Source: an uncultured Polaromonas sp. (GTDB lineage: Bacteria > Pseudomonadota > Gammaproteobacteria > Burkholderiales > Burkholderiaceae). Taken from it: DNA of 13,736 nt. Positions 1-7,231 of this stretch are shown here, piece by piece (the stretch's first letter is position 1; every line of letters starts with the position of its first letter). Position numbers and translations under genes: made by a program. The notes under the pieces are model-generated. The model saw only the letters and a program-made list of their open reading frames with translations. It had not been told where the DNA came from and did not search any database. The stretch is from contig CAMLDT010000087.1 of NCBI GenBank assembly GCA_946479075.1, positions 1-13,736 of the forward strand. Reading direction: 5' to 3'.

Positions 1-3000
1 ATCGCGTTGCCTGCTTCCTGCAACCCGCCGTCCGTCAAAACCACCCGCCCGCCCAACACCCCGATACCAGGATCCGACTGCATCGCCTGCAGGGCCGCGG
101 CAAGCGCGCCTTCCTGCAGGATGGCGTCGCTGTTGAGAAACACCAGATAACGGCCGGTGGCCAGCGCAGCGCCCTGGCGTGCGGCCCGGATGAAGCCGGC
201 ATTGTGGGTGTTGCGAACCACTTGGGCCCCTTGCACCCGCGCCAGCAACTCGGGCGTGTTGTCGGTCGATGCGTTGTCGATGATGAGGGTTTCGAAATGC
301 ACGCCGCGCTGATCGGCCAGCGCCTGCAGCGTGCGGAGCGTCAAGCCGGCCTGATTGAACAGCACCACCACCACCGACATCTGCGGTGCAGCGCCCGCCG
401 GCGTGGCACGCAAGTCCACAGTGCGCGGCCAGCCCAGCCATGCATCGAGTGCCCATTGCGCCTGCGCCCGGGTGCGGGCCTTGGCATCGAGCGCATGGGC
501 GATGGGCGCACTGCCGGCTTTGAGGCGCATGCAGATCTGCTCGATCTGTGAGGCCACGCGGCGGCCGTCCACCAGCGGGGACTGCCGAATGCGGTCCCGC
601 AGAGTGCTCCGGTGCATCGACAGGGACACCTGGTCGTTTGCCAAAGCCACCGCCAGCGCGCAAAACCCAGCCTCGTCATCCGCTACCCATTGCGGCAAAC
701 CCAGTGACGCCAGAATGGACGCGCCTTGGCGGGCACCGGCCGATTCGCCAGCCAGCGTGACAACCGGCACACCCATCCACAAAGGGTCGAGCAGGCTCAA
801 GCCACCGCCGCCGTTCGGGGGATCCAGCACCACATCGATACGGGCAAACCATCCCAGGTAAGCCGCTTGCGGCTGGAAGGGATCAAAAAAGACACGGCCG
901 GCGTCAACGCCGTGCGCGCGCATGCGCGACAGGATGTCGCGCCGCAAAGGCCAGTCGTCGGCGACCGCGCCGATAAAACGGATGGCAGAGGCAGGCGTGG
1001 CCGCCACGATCTTTGCAAAGACATCAATGCACTCTTCACTCTGGCGCAGGCTTCGCACACAGACGCCGTAAGTCACATGGCCCTGGCGCATTGCGGGTGA
1101 CGGCTGCGGCTCCGGGGCCGACTGCGGCGGGTCCCAACACCATTGCCCCCCCGTCAGCCTGTAAACGGCCTCGTCGTGGTAAGCCGTTTTATCCAGCGGC
1201 ACCGAGACTTCGTCGGCCAGCAATCCGTCAAAAAGGCCGCCGGCACTGCCCCAGCAACCCAGCCAGCCGAGCTGCACCGGCGCGAGGCGGCGCGCGTAGG
1301 CCTCCAGCAGTTCGAGCTGCCCTTCAAAGGGGTGCAGGCCCCCCGTGTCGATCACCACATCGATGCGGTTGGCGGCGCACGATGCCGCCAGCGTTTTCGG
1401 TTCCAGCACATGCTGATGCACATGCGGCGGCAAGCCATCAAAGGGATGAGCGGTGTAAACGAATACCTGCGCCTCATCCGCCGAGTGCGCGGCCAGCACG
1501 CGCCGCAACAGGCTCTGATGCAACTGGGTCACCACATAGGCAATGCGCGGACGCCGGTCAGCCACGCGCTCACGCACCGGAATGACAGTGGCCGGGAAAG
1601 GAGCCAGGCCACTGCGCAGCTTGAGGCCGCGGTACCAGTTCCGTGCTTGCCGCTGTGCATGTGCAACATCCTGTGGCACAAGAGATGTGGCATACAGCGC
1701 CGCGCTGGCCATCCAGGTGTCGGGCTCGATGTCTTCGCATGCTGCCTGGGCCAGGAGACGCAAACAAGCGTGGCTCCGGATGTGCACCGCCTCTGCAATC
1801 GCATCACGCCAGCAGCTGCGCAACACCTCGGCAGGCACCAGCCTCAGGGAACGGCGCGCCTGGACGTCGCCCAGACTCGCAAGGCGCAGCATCAGCCCGA
1901 CCGCCGCCGTGTTCCGGCTGTTCTGGCGAAGCAGCGCGGCACAGGCATCCCACGCGCCGGGCATGCCGGCTTCCACCATCAGACTGGCTTTGGCAAGCAG
2001 GACCGGAGCCCCGTGGCGGTGCTCTGCCGGCAGGCTATTGATGTCCCGCAAACCGGCTTCAAAATGGCCTGCGCGGCAACGCGCCTGCACCAGTTCCAGG
2101 CGCGTTGCCAGGTCGCCGGGACTGCACTCTGCCGCGCGCATAAAAGCCAGTTGTGCCTCGCCGTACCTCGCCATCGCCATCAGAACCCAGCCCAGGTGCC
2201 GCAGGCTGGCGGATTCGCGGGGCTGAAGACGCAGGGCCTGGCGCACGGCCAGCTCGGCCTCCGCCATGCGCCGCTGCCGCAGGCGTACGTGCGACAGCGC
2301 CAGCCAGCCCTGCGCGAAAGCGGGCGCCTGCGCCACCGCCCGCTCGGCCCGGCGCTCGGCGTCCGGAACCAGGCCGGCGCGCACAAAAACAATGGCGGCC
2401 TGAGCCTGCACGCTGGGGTCGCCGGGCAGGCGGCTGGTCAGCCGCCTGGCGAAATCGACCGCCTGAACCATGTCGCCAGCATCGAAGGCCAGCCAGCATT
2501 GCATGCGCAAGGCCTCCGGATTGTCCGGACTCAGCCGCAACGCCCGCCGCAACGTGCGTGAGGCCGCGGCGGGGCGGCCGCGACGCTGTTGGACTGCAGC
2601 CAGCAAGCGCCACAGATCCGGCGCCTTCGGCTGGACCCGCAGGCGCTGGTGCAGCAAGGAACGCGCGGCCGGGATATCCTGCAGGTCAAGCAGCACCTGC
2701 GCCATCAGTGCTTGGGCAGCCGCGTCGTCAGGCGCCTGCCGCAGCAAGCGCTCCAGCAGCGCGCGGGCTTGGCCAAACTGCCGGAACTCACGCTGGATTT
2801 GTGCCCGCCGAAACAGCGCATCGCTGAGCCCCGCGTCGCGTTCCAGGGCCTTGATCAGCGCATCGTCGGCAGCTTTCAGGTCGCTGGCATCCTGCAAAAA
2901 GGCGCCCAGCCGGTGCCAGGCGGAGGCATTGTCGGGTTGCTTCGCCACGAGGTCGCGAACCTGGTGCAAGACCAGCCTGGTATGACCCTGCATGTATGCC

Positions 3001-3662
3001 AGCCAACTGGCCTCGGCCAGCAGGTCCGCGTCACCGGGCCACTGCTGCAGGGATTTTTGCAGCAGCGCTTCCATCTCCTCTGGCTGGCGTAGATGGCGCA
3101 GGCATTGCACCAGGTAGGTGTGAAGATGACGCTGCTCGGGCGCCTGCGCATCCAGGCCGCCGATGGCTTCGCGGTAGGCCTCGGCAGCCTGTGCGATTTC
3201 TCCACGCAACTGCTGGATCCGGCCTGCCTGCAGGTAACGCTGCGGACTGCGAGCCCGCGACAGCGCTTGGGCGGCCCAGCGAGCGGCTTCCTCAATGCGA
3301 CCCAGATCCATCAGCGTCCAGGCCAACTCATACGCCGCCTCATCGAGCGAGGGGTCCAGCACACAGGCACGCTGAAAAGCCGCGGCCGCGGCCGGCGCGT
3401 CGTCAAGACGCCGCAGGAGATACCCGTGGTACCAATGCAGAACCGCGTCGTCCGGTGCACGATCCAGTGCCGGCAACAGCACTGCCGCTGCCTCATCGGT
3501 TCGGCCGGCTTGAACCAGGAAGTAGCCCAAAGCGGCCGATGCCCTGGCAGCCTGGGGTGCAAAGCTGAGGGCTTCGCGGGCCTGCCCGAGCGCGCCGGCC
3601 AGGTCACCCGCGGCAAAGCGTTGCCAGGCGCTTTGGGTCAGCCGCTGTGCGGTGGGATGCAT
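1..3662 (-). CDS. TPR / SPINDLY-type GT41 / GT2 glycosyltransferase fusion (3' end outside window)
   Basis: The frame is open from ATG at 3662 through base 1, giving 1220 visible residues; the C-terminus lies outside. Residues 1 to about 650 are tandem TPR-like helical repeats (A/L/G-rich, with recurring PDD/PDN-A turns). Residues ~705-1045 match the SPINDLY/O-GlcNAc-transferase (GT41) catalytic region: RIAYVV start at 705, APVQLGWLG, LDPPNGGGG near 947-953, LDPLWMGVPVVTLAG with Asp959, then SPLVDG near 1034. Residues ~1095-1220 begin a GT2 domain: MSVVVVLFNQ, IIDNAS (Asp1129), LVFLNSDA (Asp1179), then the D-G-G-L-Q-E-A-G segment. Families: GT41 enzymes put sugars on protein Ser/Thr (OGT) or Asn (HMW1C) in the cytoplasm; GT2 enzymes use nucleotide sugars. 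The start follows the GT4 stop by 10 bp, with only a weak ribosome site; an upstream in-frame stop excludes much extension. By eye, the OGT catalytic His, Lys and Thr positions are substituted, so GT41 activity is uncertain. Acceptor unknown; protein glycosylation is inferred. Confidence 0.88.
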   Translation of the reverse strand, partial: MHPTAQRLTQSAWQRFAAGDLAGALGQAREALSFAPQAARASAALGYFLVQAGRTDEAAAVLLPALDRAPDDAVLHWYHGYLLRRLDDAPAAAAAFQRACVLDPSLDEAAYELAWTLMDLGRIEEAARWAAQALSRARSPQRYLQAGRIQQLRGEIAQAAEAYREAIGGLDAQAPEQRHLHTYLVQCLRHLRQPEEMEALLQKSLQQWPGDADLLAEASWLAYMQGHTRLVLHQVRDLVAKQPDNASAWHRLGAFLQDASDLKAADDALIKALERDAGLSDALFRRAQIQREFRQFGQARALLERLLRQAPDDAAAQALMAQVLLDLQDIPAARSLLHQRLRVQPKAPDLWRLLAAVQQRRGRPAAASRTLRRALRLSPDNPEALRMQCWLAFDAGDMVQAVDFARRLTSRLPGDPSVQAQAAIVFVRAGLVPDAERRAERAVAQAPAFAQGWLALSHVRLRQRRMAEAELAVRQALRLQPRESASLRHLGWVLMAMARYGEAQLAFMRAAECSPGDLATRLELVQARCRAGHFEAGLRDINSLPAEHRHGAPVLLAKASLMVEAGMPGAWDACAALLRQNSRNTAAVGLMLRLASLGDVQARRSLRLVPAEVLRSCWRDAIAEAVHIRSHACLRLLAQAACEDIEPDTWMASAALYATSLVPQDVAHAQRQARNWYRGLKLRSGLAPFPATVIPVRERVADRRPRIAYVVTQLHQSLLRRVLAAHSADEAQVFVYTAHPFDGLPPHVHQHVLEPKTLAASCAANRIDVVIDTGGLHPFEGQLELLEAYARRLAPVQLGWLGCWGSAGGLFDGLLADEVSVPLDKTAYHDEAVYRLTGGQWCWDPPQSAPEPQPSPAMRQGHVTYGVCVRSLRQSEECIDVFAKIVAATPASAIRFIGAVADDWPLRRDILSRMRAHGVDAGRVFFDPFQPQAAYLGWFARIDVVLDPPNGGGGLSLLDPLWMGVPVVTLAGESAGARQGASILASLGLPQWVADDEAGFCALAVALANDQVSLSMHRSTLRDRIRQSPLVDGRRVASQIEQICMRLKAGSAPIAHALDAKARTRAQAQWALDAWLGWPRTVDLRATPAGAAPQMSVVVVLFNQAGLTLRTLQALADQRGVHFETLIIDNASTDNTPELLARVQGAQVVRNTHNAGFIRAARQGAALATGRYLVFLNSDAILQEGALAAALQAMQSDPGIGVLGGRVVLTDGGLQEAGNA

Positions 3663-3672
3663 CGGCAGGCAG

Positions 3673-4713
3673 CTACCGCAAGGCGTGCTCGTTCAGCAAA
3701 CCCAGCAGCTGTGCGGCGATCAGGGGTGTGGCGGCGGCATGCCCGTGTGCATGATGACGTGCCGCTTCGCCAAACGACTCGTTGCCGCTCATCAGCCGGC
3801 GCAAGGCCTTGGCCCAGACCTCAACCGGTGCGTGTGGATCCAGCGTGAGTCCGCCGTCACCGACGGTCTCGGGCAAGGCACCGCGGTTGCTGGCCAGCAC
3901 CGGCACGCCGCTCAGTTGCGCCTCGATGACGGTTCGGCCAAACGCTTCTTCCCAGGCCGAGGGCATCAGCAGCACCCGGGCCTGCGCGTACACAGCGCGC
4001 ATGTCGTCCTGCGGTCCCAGCCACTGCACATTGCCCAACTGGCATGCCCATTGCTGGCAGTAGGCGCGCCAGGCCGGTTCAATGTTCCAGCTTTCGACCA
4101 CCAGAAACGGCAGGTCGGGGCAATGCGTAGCGAGGGCAAACATCTGTTGCACGCCTTTGATGGGCGAAGGGTTCACAAACAGCACTTTGGAGCCACCACC
4201 CGAGGTGATGTAGTTGCCCGCATTCACCACCGGTTTGATCACGTGGCAATGCAGGCCGAACAGTGCCCGCCAGCGCTCGGCCGTGAAATCGGAGTTGGCG
4301 AGGTAGAGCAAAGAGGGGTCAGGGATCAGCATGCCCCCCAGTTGATGCACCTCCACGTTGTGCAGGTAAACCGCCGTCGCACGGCCGGTGGTCAGGCTGG
4401 CCACGACCAGCGACGCGAGGGCGGTGCCGCTTTGCACCACGATGACCGAGGCATTCCAGGCGGCTGCAGCCAGCGGCAGGGCCGCAGCGGGCGAAACGGC
4501 CCGCATGCACAGGTAACCCAGTGAGTCGTCGCTGAATGTGCTGTGGGGAGTGAGGCCATCGCCTGCAAGACCATTCGCGAGATCCAGGCCGCACAGTACG
4601 GCGACCTCGGCACCAATGAGACCCATGGCCAGACAAAGGTCGTGGGTAGTGGTTTGCAACCCACCCTTGATATCGGGCAGGTGGGGGTAATCAGAAACAA
4701 AAAGAACGCGCAT
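3673..4713 (-). CDS. GT4-family (GT-B fold) glycosyltransferase
   Basis: A 346-residue protein that opens with a Rossmann strand and glycine turn (MRVLFVSDYPHLPDIKGG), typical of the N-terminal half of GT4 retaining glycosyltransferases. The C-terminal half has KVLFVNPSPIKG, then PSAWEEAFGRTVIEA. Within the latter, E-x7-E is the GT4 nucleotide-sugar binding signature, followed by GVPVLASNRGALPETVGDGG. Length is normal to slightly short for the family. No signal peptide or membrane helix is visible, so it should act in the cytoplasm or on the inner face of the membrane. It lies between the FecR-domain gene (75 bp upstream) and the TPR-GT41-GT2 gene (10 bp downstream), so it probably contributes to the same glycan or glycoprotein. 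Donor and acceptor cannot be told from sequence. The ribosome site before ATG at 4713 is weak. Confidence 0.9.
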   Translation of the reverse strand: MRVLFVSDYPHLPDIKGGLQTTTHDLCLAMGLIGAEVAVLCGLDLANGLAGDGLTPHSTFSDDSLGYLCMRAVSPAAALPLAAAAWNASVIVVQSGTALASLVVASLTTGRATAVYLHNVEVHQLGGMLIPDPSLLYLANSDFTAERWRALFGLHCHVIKPVVNAGNYITSGGGSKVLFVNPSPIKGVQQMFALATHCPDLPFLVVESWNIEPAWRAYCQQWACQLGNVQWLGPQDDMRAVYAQARVLLMPSAWEEAFGRTVIEAQLSGVPVLASNRGALPETVGDGGLTLDPHAPVEVWAKALRRLMSGNESFGEAARHHAHGHAAATPLIAAQLLGLLNEHALR

Positions 4714-4744
4714 GGCAGGTCAATCCCGGACAACCAACATCAAA

Positions 4745-4778
4745 GTCCGCCGTGTCGGACATACCGGCGCTCTGCGCC
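4745..4778 (-). promoter_or_regulatory. two tandem small hairpins in the FecR-GT4 gap
   Basis: The 75-bp gap between the FecR-domain stop and the GT4 start holds two perfect 5-bp inverted repeats. GGCGC/GCGCC (4766-4770 and 4774-4778) has a 3-nt loop, and GTCCG/CGGAC (4745-4749 and 4756-4760) has a 6-nt loop. In the direction of transcription the second hairpin is followed only by TTTGATGTT, a poor U-tract. This could be a leaky terminator, an RNA processing site or chance. It is the only sizeable gap in the four-gene unit, so it may lower GT expression relative to the exported proteins; that is inference. Confidence 0.3.
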
Positions 4779-4788
4779 ACCACAGGCG

Positions 4789-5634
4789 TCAGGACTGATT
4801 GGCGGGATTGGTCGTCAGAAGATTTCGCAAGGTGCTGGTGAGGTTGCCCGTCGAAGCCGAGTTGTTGACGTTGATGCGATTGTCGGTACTCGAACTCAAG
4901 CGGTCAGACGAAAGACTGCCGGCCGGATTTTGGCTCCCGCCCGGAGTGTTGCCCGTGCTGATCAGCTGTCCCGGGGGCGCGCCACTGGGTTGGGTATTGC
5001 CACTGCCGCCCGATGGCCCTTCCAGTTGAGCCATCTGCTGACCAAGCGTCGAGGCCGGCACACGCTGGGGCGCGGATGGTGGCTGATTGTTGCCAATATT
5101 GGTGCCGAAACCTGGTCGCGTCACCGTCTCTGTATTGCCATTGTTATCCGTCGCACGCATCCCCTGTCCAAACAGAAAGACACTGCTGGTTTGATTGGGC
5201 TGGGCGCCCACCACCGTGATGCCACCACGAATACCGATCGTGGCGGTGGACGTGCGCACCACGGTTTCTGCTTTTTTGCTGATCAGACCGCCAACCACAC
5301 GCAGCAGGCCTTTGGTCATCTCGAGCAGGATCTGGCCTTCCTTGGCCTTGGGGTTGAACTCGTATTTGGCAATCACCAGTTCGGAATTGGGACCGATGGT
5401 GACGGCCGACTGGTCTGAAAATAGCACGTGCATGGTGCTGTTGGCGTCAGTCGTCAGGCGCTGGTTGGTCGTGCCGTCGATATACATCGTGGTGCTAGAG
5501 CGCGGGGCACTGGTCTTGACGGTGGTCGCCACGCCGGTGCGCGGACCGGCATTGGGGGCTGACTGTGCCAGGGCGGCAGGCACTGCGCTGGTGAGCGCGG
5601 CTGCCAGCAACAAGTCGTTGGAAATCGGTGCCAT
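4789..5634 (-). CDS. exported FecR-domain protein with low-complexity tail
   Basis: A 281-residue protein. Residues 1-23 look like a Sec signal peptide ending ALA, cleaved before Gln24; its n-region is unusual in having no Lys or Arg. There is no lipobox cysteine. Residues ~45-160 match the FecR beta-fold: a repeated hydrophobic pattern (LLRVVGGLISKKAETVVRTS) then TATIGIRGG, the counterpart of the FecR 'P-x-A-x-x-x-V-R-G-T' turn. From about residue 170 the chain is a Gly/Ser/Asn/Pro/Thr-rich tail, probably disordered. N-x-S/T sequons occur as NST, NQT, NNS and NLT. FecR domains are known from the periplasmic anti-sigma regulator FecR but also from exported structural proteins; no sigma factor or TonB receptor lies nearby, so ferric-citrate signalling is unlikely. 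The start is fixed by a good ribosome site and an in-frame stop 12 bp upstream. It follows the TPR-barrel gene by 9 bp. Role unknown; a glycosylation target or barrel partner is inference. Confidence 0.8.
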   Translation of the reverse strand: MAPISNDLLLAAALTSAVPAALAQSAPNAGPRTGVATTVKTSAPRSSTTMYIDGTTNQRLTTDANSTMHVLFSDQSAVTIGPNSELVIAKYEFNPKAKEGQILLEMTKGLLRVVGGLISKKAETVVRTSTATIGIRGGITVVGAQPNQTSSVFLFGQGMRATDNNGNTETVTRPGFGTNIGNNQPPSAPQRVPASTLGQQMAQLEGPSGGSGNTQPSGAPPGQLISTGNTPGGSQNPAGSLSSDRLSSSTDNRINVNNSASTGNLTSTLRNLLTTNPANQS

Positions 5635-5640
5635 GGTGAA

Positions 5641-5645
5641 TCCTC
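5641..5645 (-). promoter_or_regulatory. ribosome binding site of the FecR-domain gene, overlapping the upstream stop
   Basis: On the minus strand GAGGA lies 6 nt before ATG at 5634 and shares bases with the TGA stop (5644-5646) of the TPR-barrel gene. This supports this start and translational coupling of the two genes. Confidence 0.7.
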
Positions 5646-7020
5646 AGAAGCTGCGAATGACGGTGCTGGACAGCGTCGTGTTCTTGTAGTTGAAATTCGT
5701 GAAGTTGGCGTTGTTGCGCGCGTGCTCAAGCGCAAACAGGATCGACCAGACCGGCGTGAGGGGTACAAAGTGGTTGACGCCTACCCGCGACTCCCGGTCC
5801 CGACGGGCGATTGTGGCGCTGACCGCTGGCTCGGGCGCACCGTAGCTGCGGCGCAGCGCGCCGGCATACACGGAGGTTGTCCAGGTGTTGCCGCCGGCGA
5901 TGGGACTGGCATAAGACACGGCATAAGTCACCCTGATTTCGTGGGACTCGGAGTTGTAGAAGTCGCGGCCGGCACGGTTGCGCTGCATGGCGTAATCGGC
6001 CGACACCGTCTGGCCCGCCGCCAGCTCATGTGCCACCCGGGCACGCAGGCTCTCCACTCGCCCATCCAGCCGGGCAGCGTCGGGAACGTCGATGCGCGCG
6101 GCAAAGTCACGGCGCTGACTGTCGATGGTCAGGTCCAGCAAGGTGTGTTCGGTAAAGCGCCAGCTCGCGTCCAACCCAAGGCCCTGGCTGCTGAAGTATT
6201 GCTTGCCCTGAGCCGTCACGTTGGACCACAGCACATGCGGGCGAATCGTCAAACCCTGCCAATCCGCCGGGAAGGGCTTGAACTGCACGCCGGTGGAAAA
6301 ATCGAGCACCGTCAGGTCGTAGGGCCGGGTCGGGCTGGCGACGATCTCGCGGCCACCGGACGACGCGTATTTCGACAGGTAGGCGCCGAAGTTGCTCAGG
6401 ATGGCGGCGGAGTTCTGGGCTTCGAGGTCGTAAAAATGACGCAGGCGCAGGCCCAGGTTCACATCGGTGTTGGACTCGACATTCTGGTTGGCAGGCGTAG
6501 CGACCAGTGCGCCGCCGGAGGTCACCTGGGAACTGTCGGTGCGAAACATCGGGTTGCTCTGGTGCCGCAATCCGAAGGTGGCCGCGCCGCTGAGCTGCGA
6601 CAGCTGGCTGCGCTTGGCAATATCGGCAAGCAGCGAAGTCGCCAGGGCCCGCTGGTCCGCCGGCAAGCGGGGATCGTTCAAGGCAGAACGCAGCACGGCT
6701 TCGGCCTGGGCGTAGGAAGCAAGGCGGTAGTACAGCGCGCCGACGTCCACGCGGATGCTGGGGCTGGCGTCGGGTTCCAGAAGCAGGCGTTCCAAGGCTG
6801 CGATGCCGCCTTCGTAGTTGCCTTGCTCCACCAGAAGGCGCGAATACGCGGACCACAATCCAAGATTCTGCGGTTGCTGCAAAACCTGTCGGAAAGCCTC
6901 GTCACTTTGGCGTTCGAGCGACGGGTTAGCATCGGATTGCGCAAATGCATTGGCGCAGAAAATCAGGGCGACGGCTGCTGAAGGCTTGAACCGGCGGATG
7001 TAAAAGTTAGCCAATGGCAT
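5644..7020 (-). CDS. TPR-containing outer-membrane beta-barrel protein (SLAM-like layout)
   Basis: A 458-residue protein. Residues 1-27 form a Sec signal peptide (basic YIRRFK, hydrophobic core, AFA before Gln28). Residues ~35-145 are helical TPR-like repeats (NLGLWSAYSRLLVEQGNYE, then GALYYRLASYAQAEAVLRSAL). Residues ~148-458 show alternating amphipathic strands rich in Tyr/Phe/Arg/Asn (ATFGLRHQSNPMF, VNLGLRLRHFYDL, LGLDASWRF, VSADYAMQR). The chain ends in Phe (TVIRSF), the usual C-terminal signal of BAM-inserted barrels. A periplasmic TPR part followed by a barrel of about 300 residues is the layout of SLAM surface-lipoprotein translocators, but I cannot show homology. It is the first gene of the inferred unit, so it may be the outer-membrane component serving the FecR-domain protein or a substrate outside the window. 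The start agrees with the signal peptide; the ribosome site is weak. Confidence 0.8.
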   Translation of the reverse strand: MPLANFYIRRFKPSAAVALIFCANAFAQSDANPSLERQSDEAFRQVLQQPQNLGLWSAYSRLLVEQGNYEGGIAALERLLLEPDASPSIRVDVGALYYRLASYAQAEAVLRSALNDPRLPADQRALATSLLADIAKRSQLSQLSGAATFGLRHQSNPMFRTDSSQVTSGGALVATPANQNVESNTDVNLGLRLRHFYDLEAQNSAAILSNFGAYLSKYASSGGREIVASPTRPYDLTVLDFSTGVQFKPFPADWQGLTIRPHVLWSNVTAQGKQYFSSQGLGLDASWRFTEHTLLDLTIDSQRRDFAARIDVPDAARLDGRVESLRARVAHELAAGQTVSADYAMQRNRAGRDFYNSESHEIRVTYAVSYASPIAGGNTWTTSVYAGALRRSYGAPEPAVSATIARRDRESRVGVNHFVPLTPVWSILFALEHARNNANFTNFNYKNTTLSSTVIRSF

Positions 7021-7231
7021 TGTTCAAACCACTTTCTTGTGCATGACTTTGGGCAGCTAAGTTAGCGACCGTTAGAGACAAATAACAACCCGTTACCGTT
7101 TGACTCTATCATAGCGATATGTCTTTTGACATCGCGTGATGTATTACCAAACGCCGTGACTTATCCCGCATTTCCTTGTGAAACACCACGCGTGATGTTG
7201 CATGCTGCTCTCGTTACGAGCTGCTTTACAT
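7021..7231 (-). promoter_or_regulatory. leader/promoter region of the barrel-FecR-glycosyltransferase unit
   Basis: This 211-bp gap between the antiporter stop and the TPR-barrel start is markedly more AT-rich than its surroundings. On the minus strand TATGAT (7108-7113) resembles a -10 box, but no consensus -35 sits 16-18 nt upstream. An imperfect inverted repeat, ATGTC-TTTT-GACAT (7119-7132) extended by GCGAT/CGC, lies just upstream of that -10. CCGTTA occurs on the plus strand at 7069-7074 and 7090-7095, 21 bp apart, followed by CCGTTT at 7096. A near-palindrome CTCGT-T-ACGAG lies just downstream of the antiporter stop, without a T-tract. A promoter here is expected from gene layout; the exact elements are uncertain. 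Confidence 0.4.

Noticed and set aside
1143..2561. 472-codon plus-strand open frame
   Set aside because: It lies antisense to the well-supported TPR part of the glycosyltransferase fusion; its sequence is Arg/Gln/His/Pro-rich without domain features, as expected of a shadow frame in GC-rich DNA.
4691..4762. 23-codon minus-strand mini-ORF overlapping the GT4 start
   Set aside because: No ribosome site before its ATG, and its codons pass through the GT4 start in another frame; nothing suggests a translated leader.
4789..5634. FecR anti-sigma factor for TonB-dependent iron uptake
   Set aside because: No membrane anchor, no cytoplasmic anti-sigma part, and no ECF sigma or TonB receptor gene beside it; only the domain is shared.
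5722..6981. 419-codon plus-strand open frame
   Set aside because: Antisense to the TPR-barrel gene, whose signal peptide, strand pattern and terminal Phe are coherent; no recognisable domain in the antisense product.
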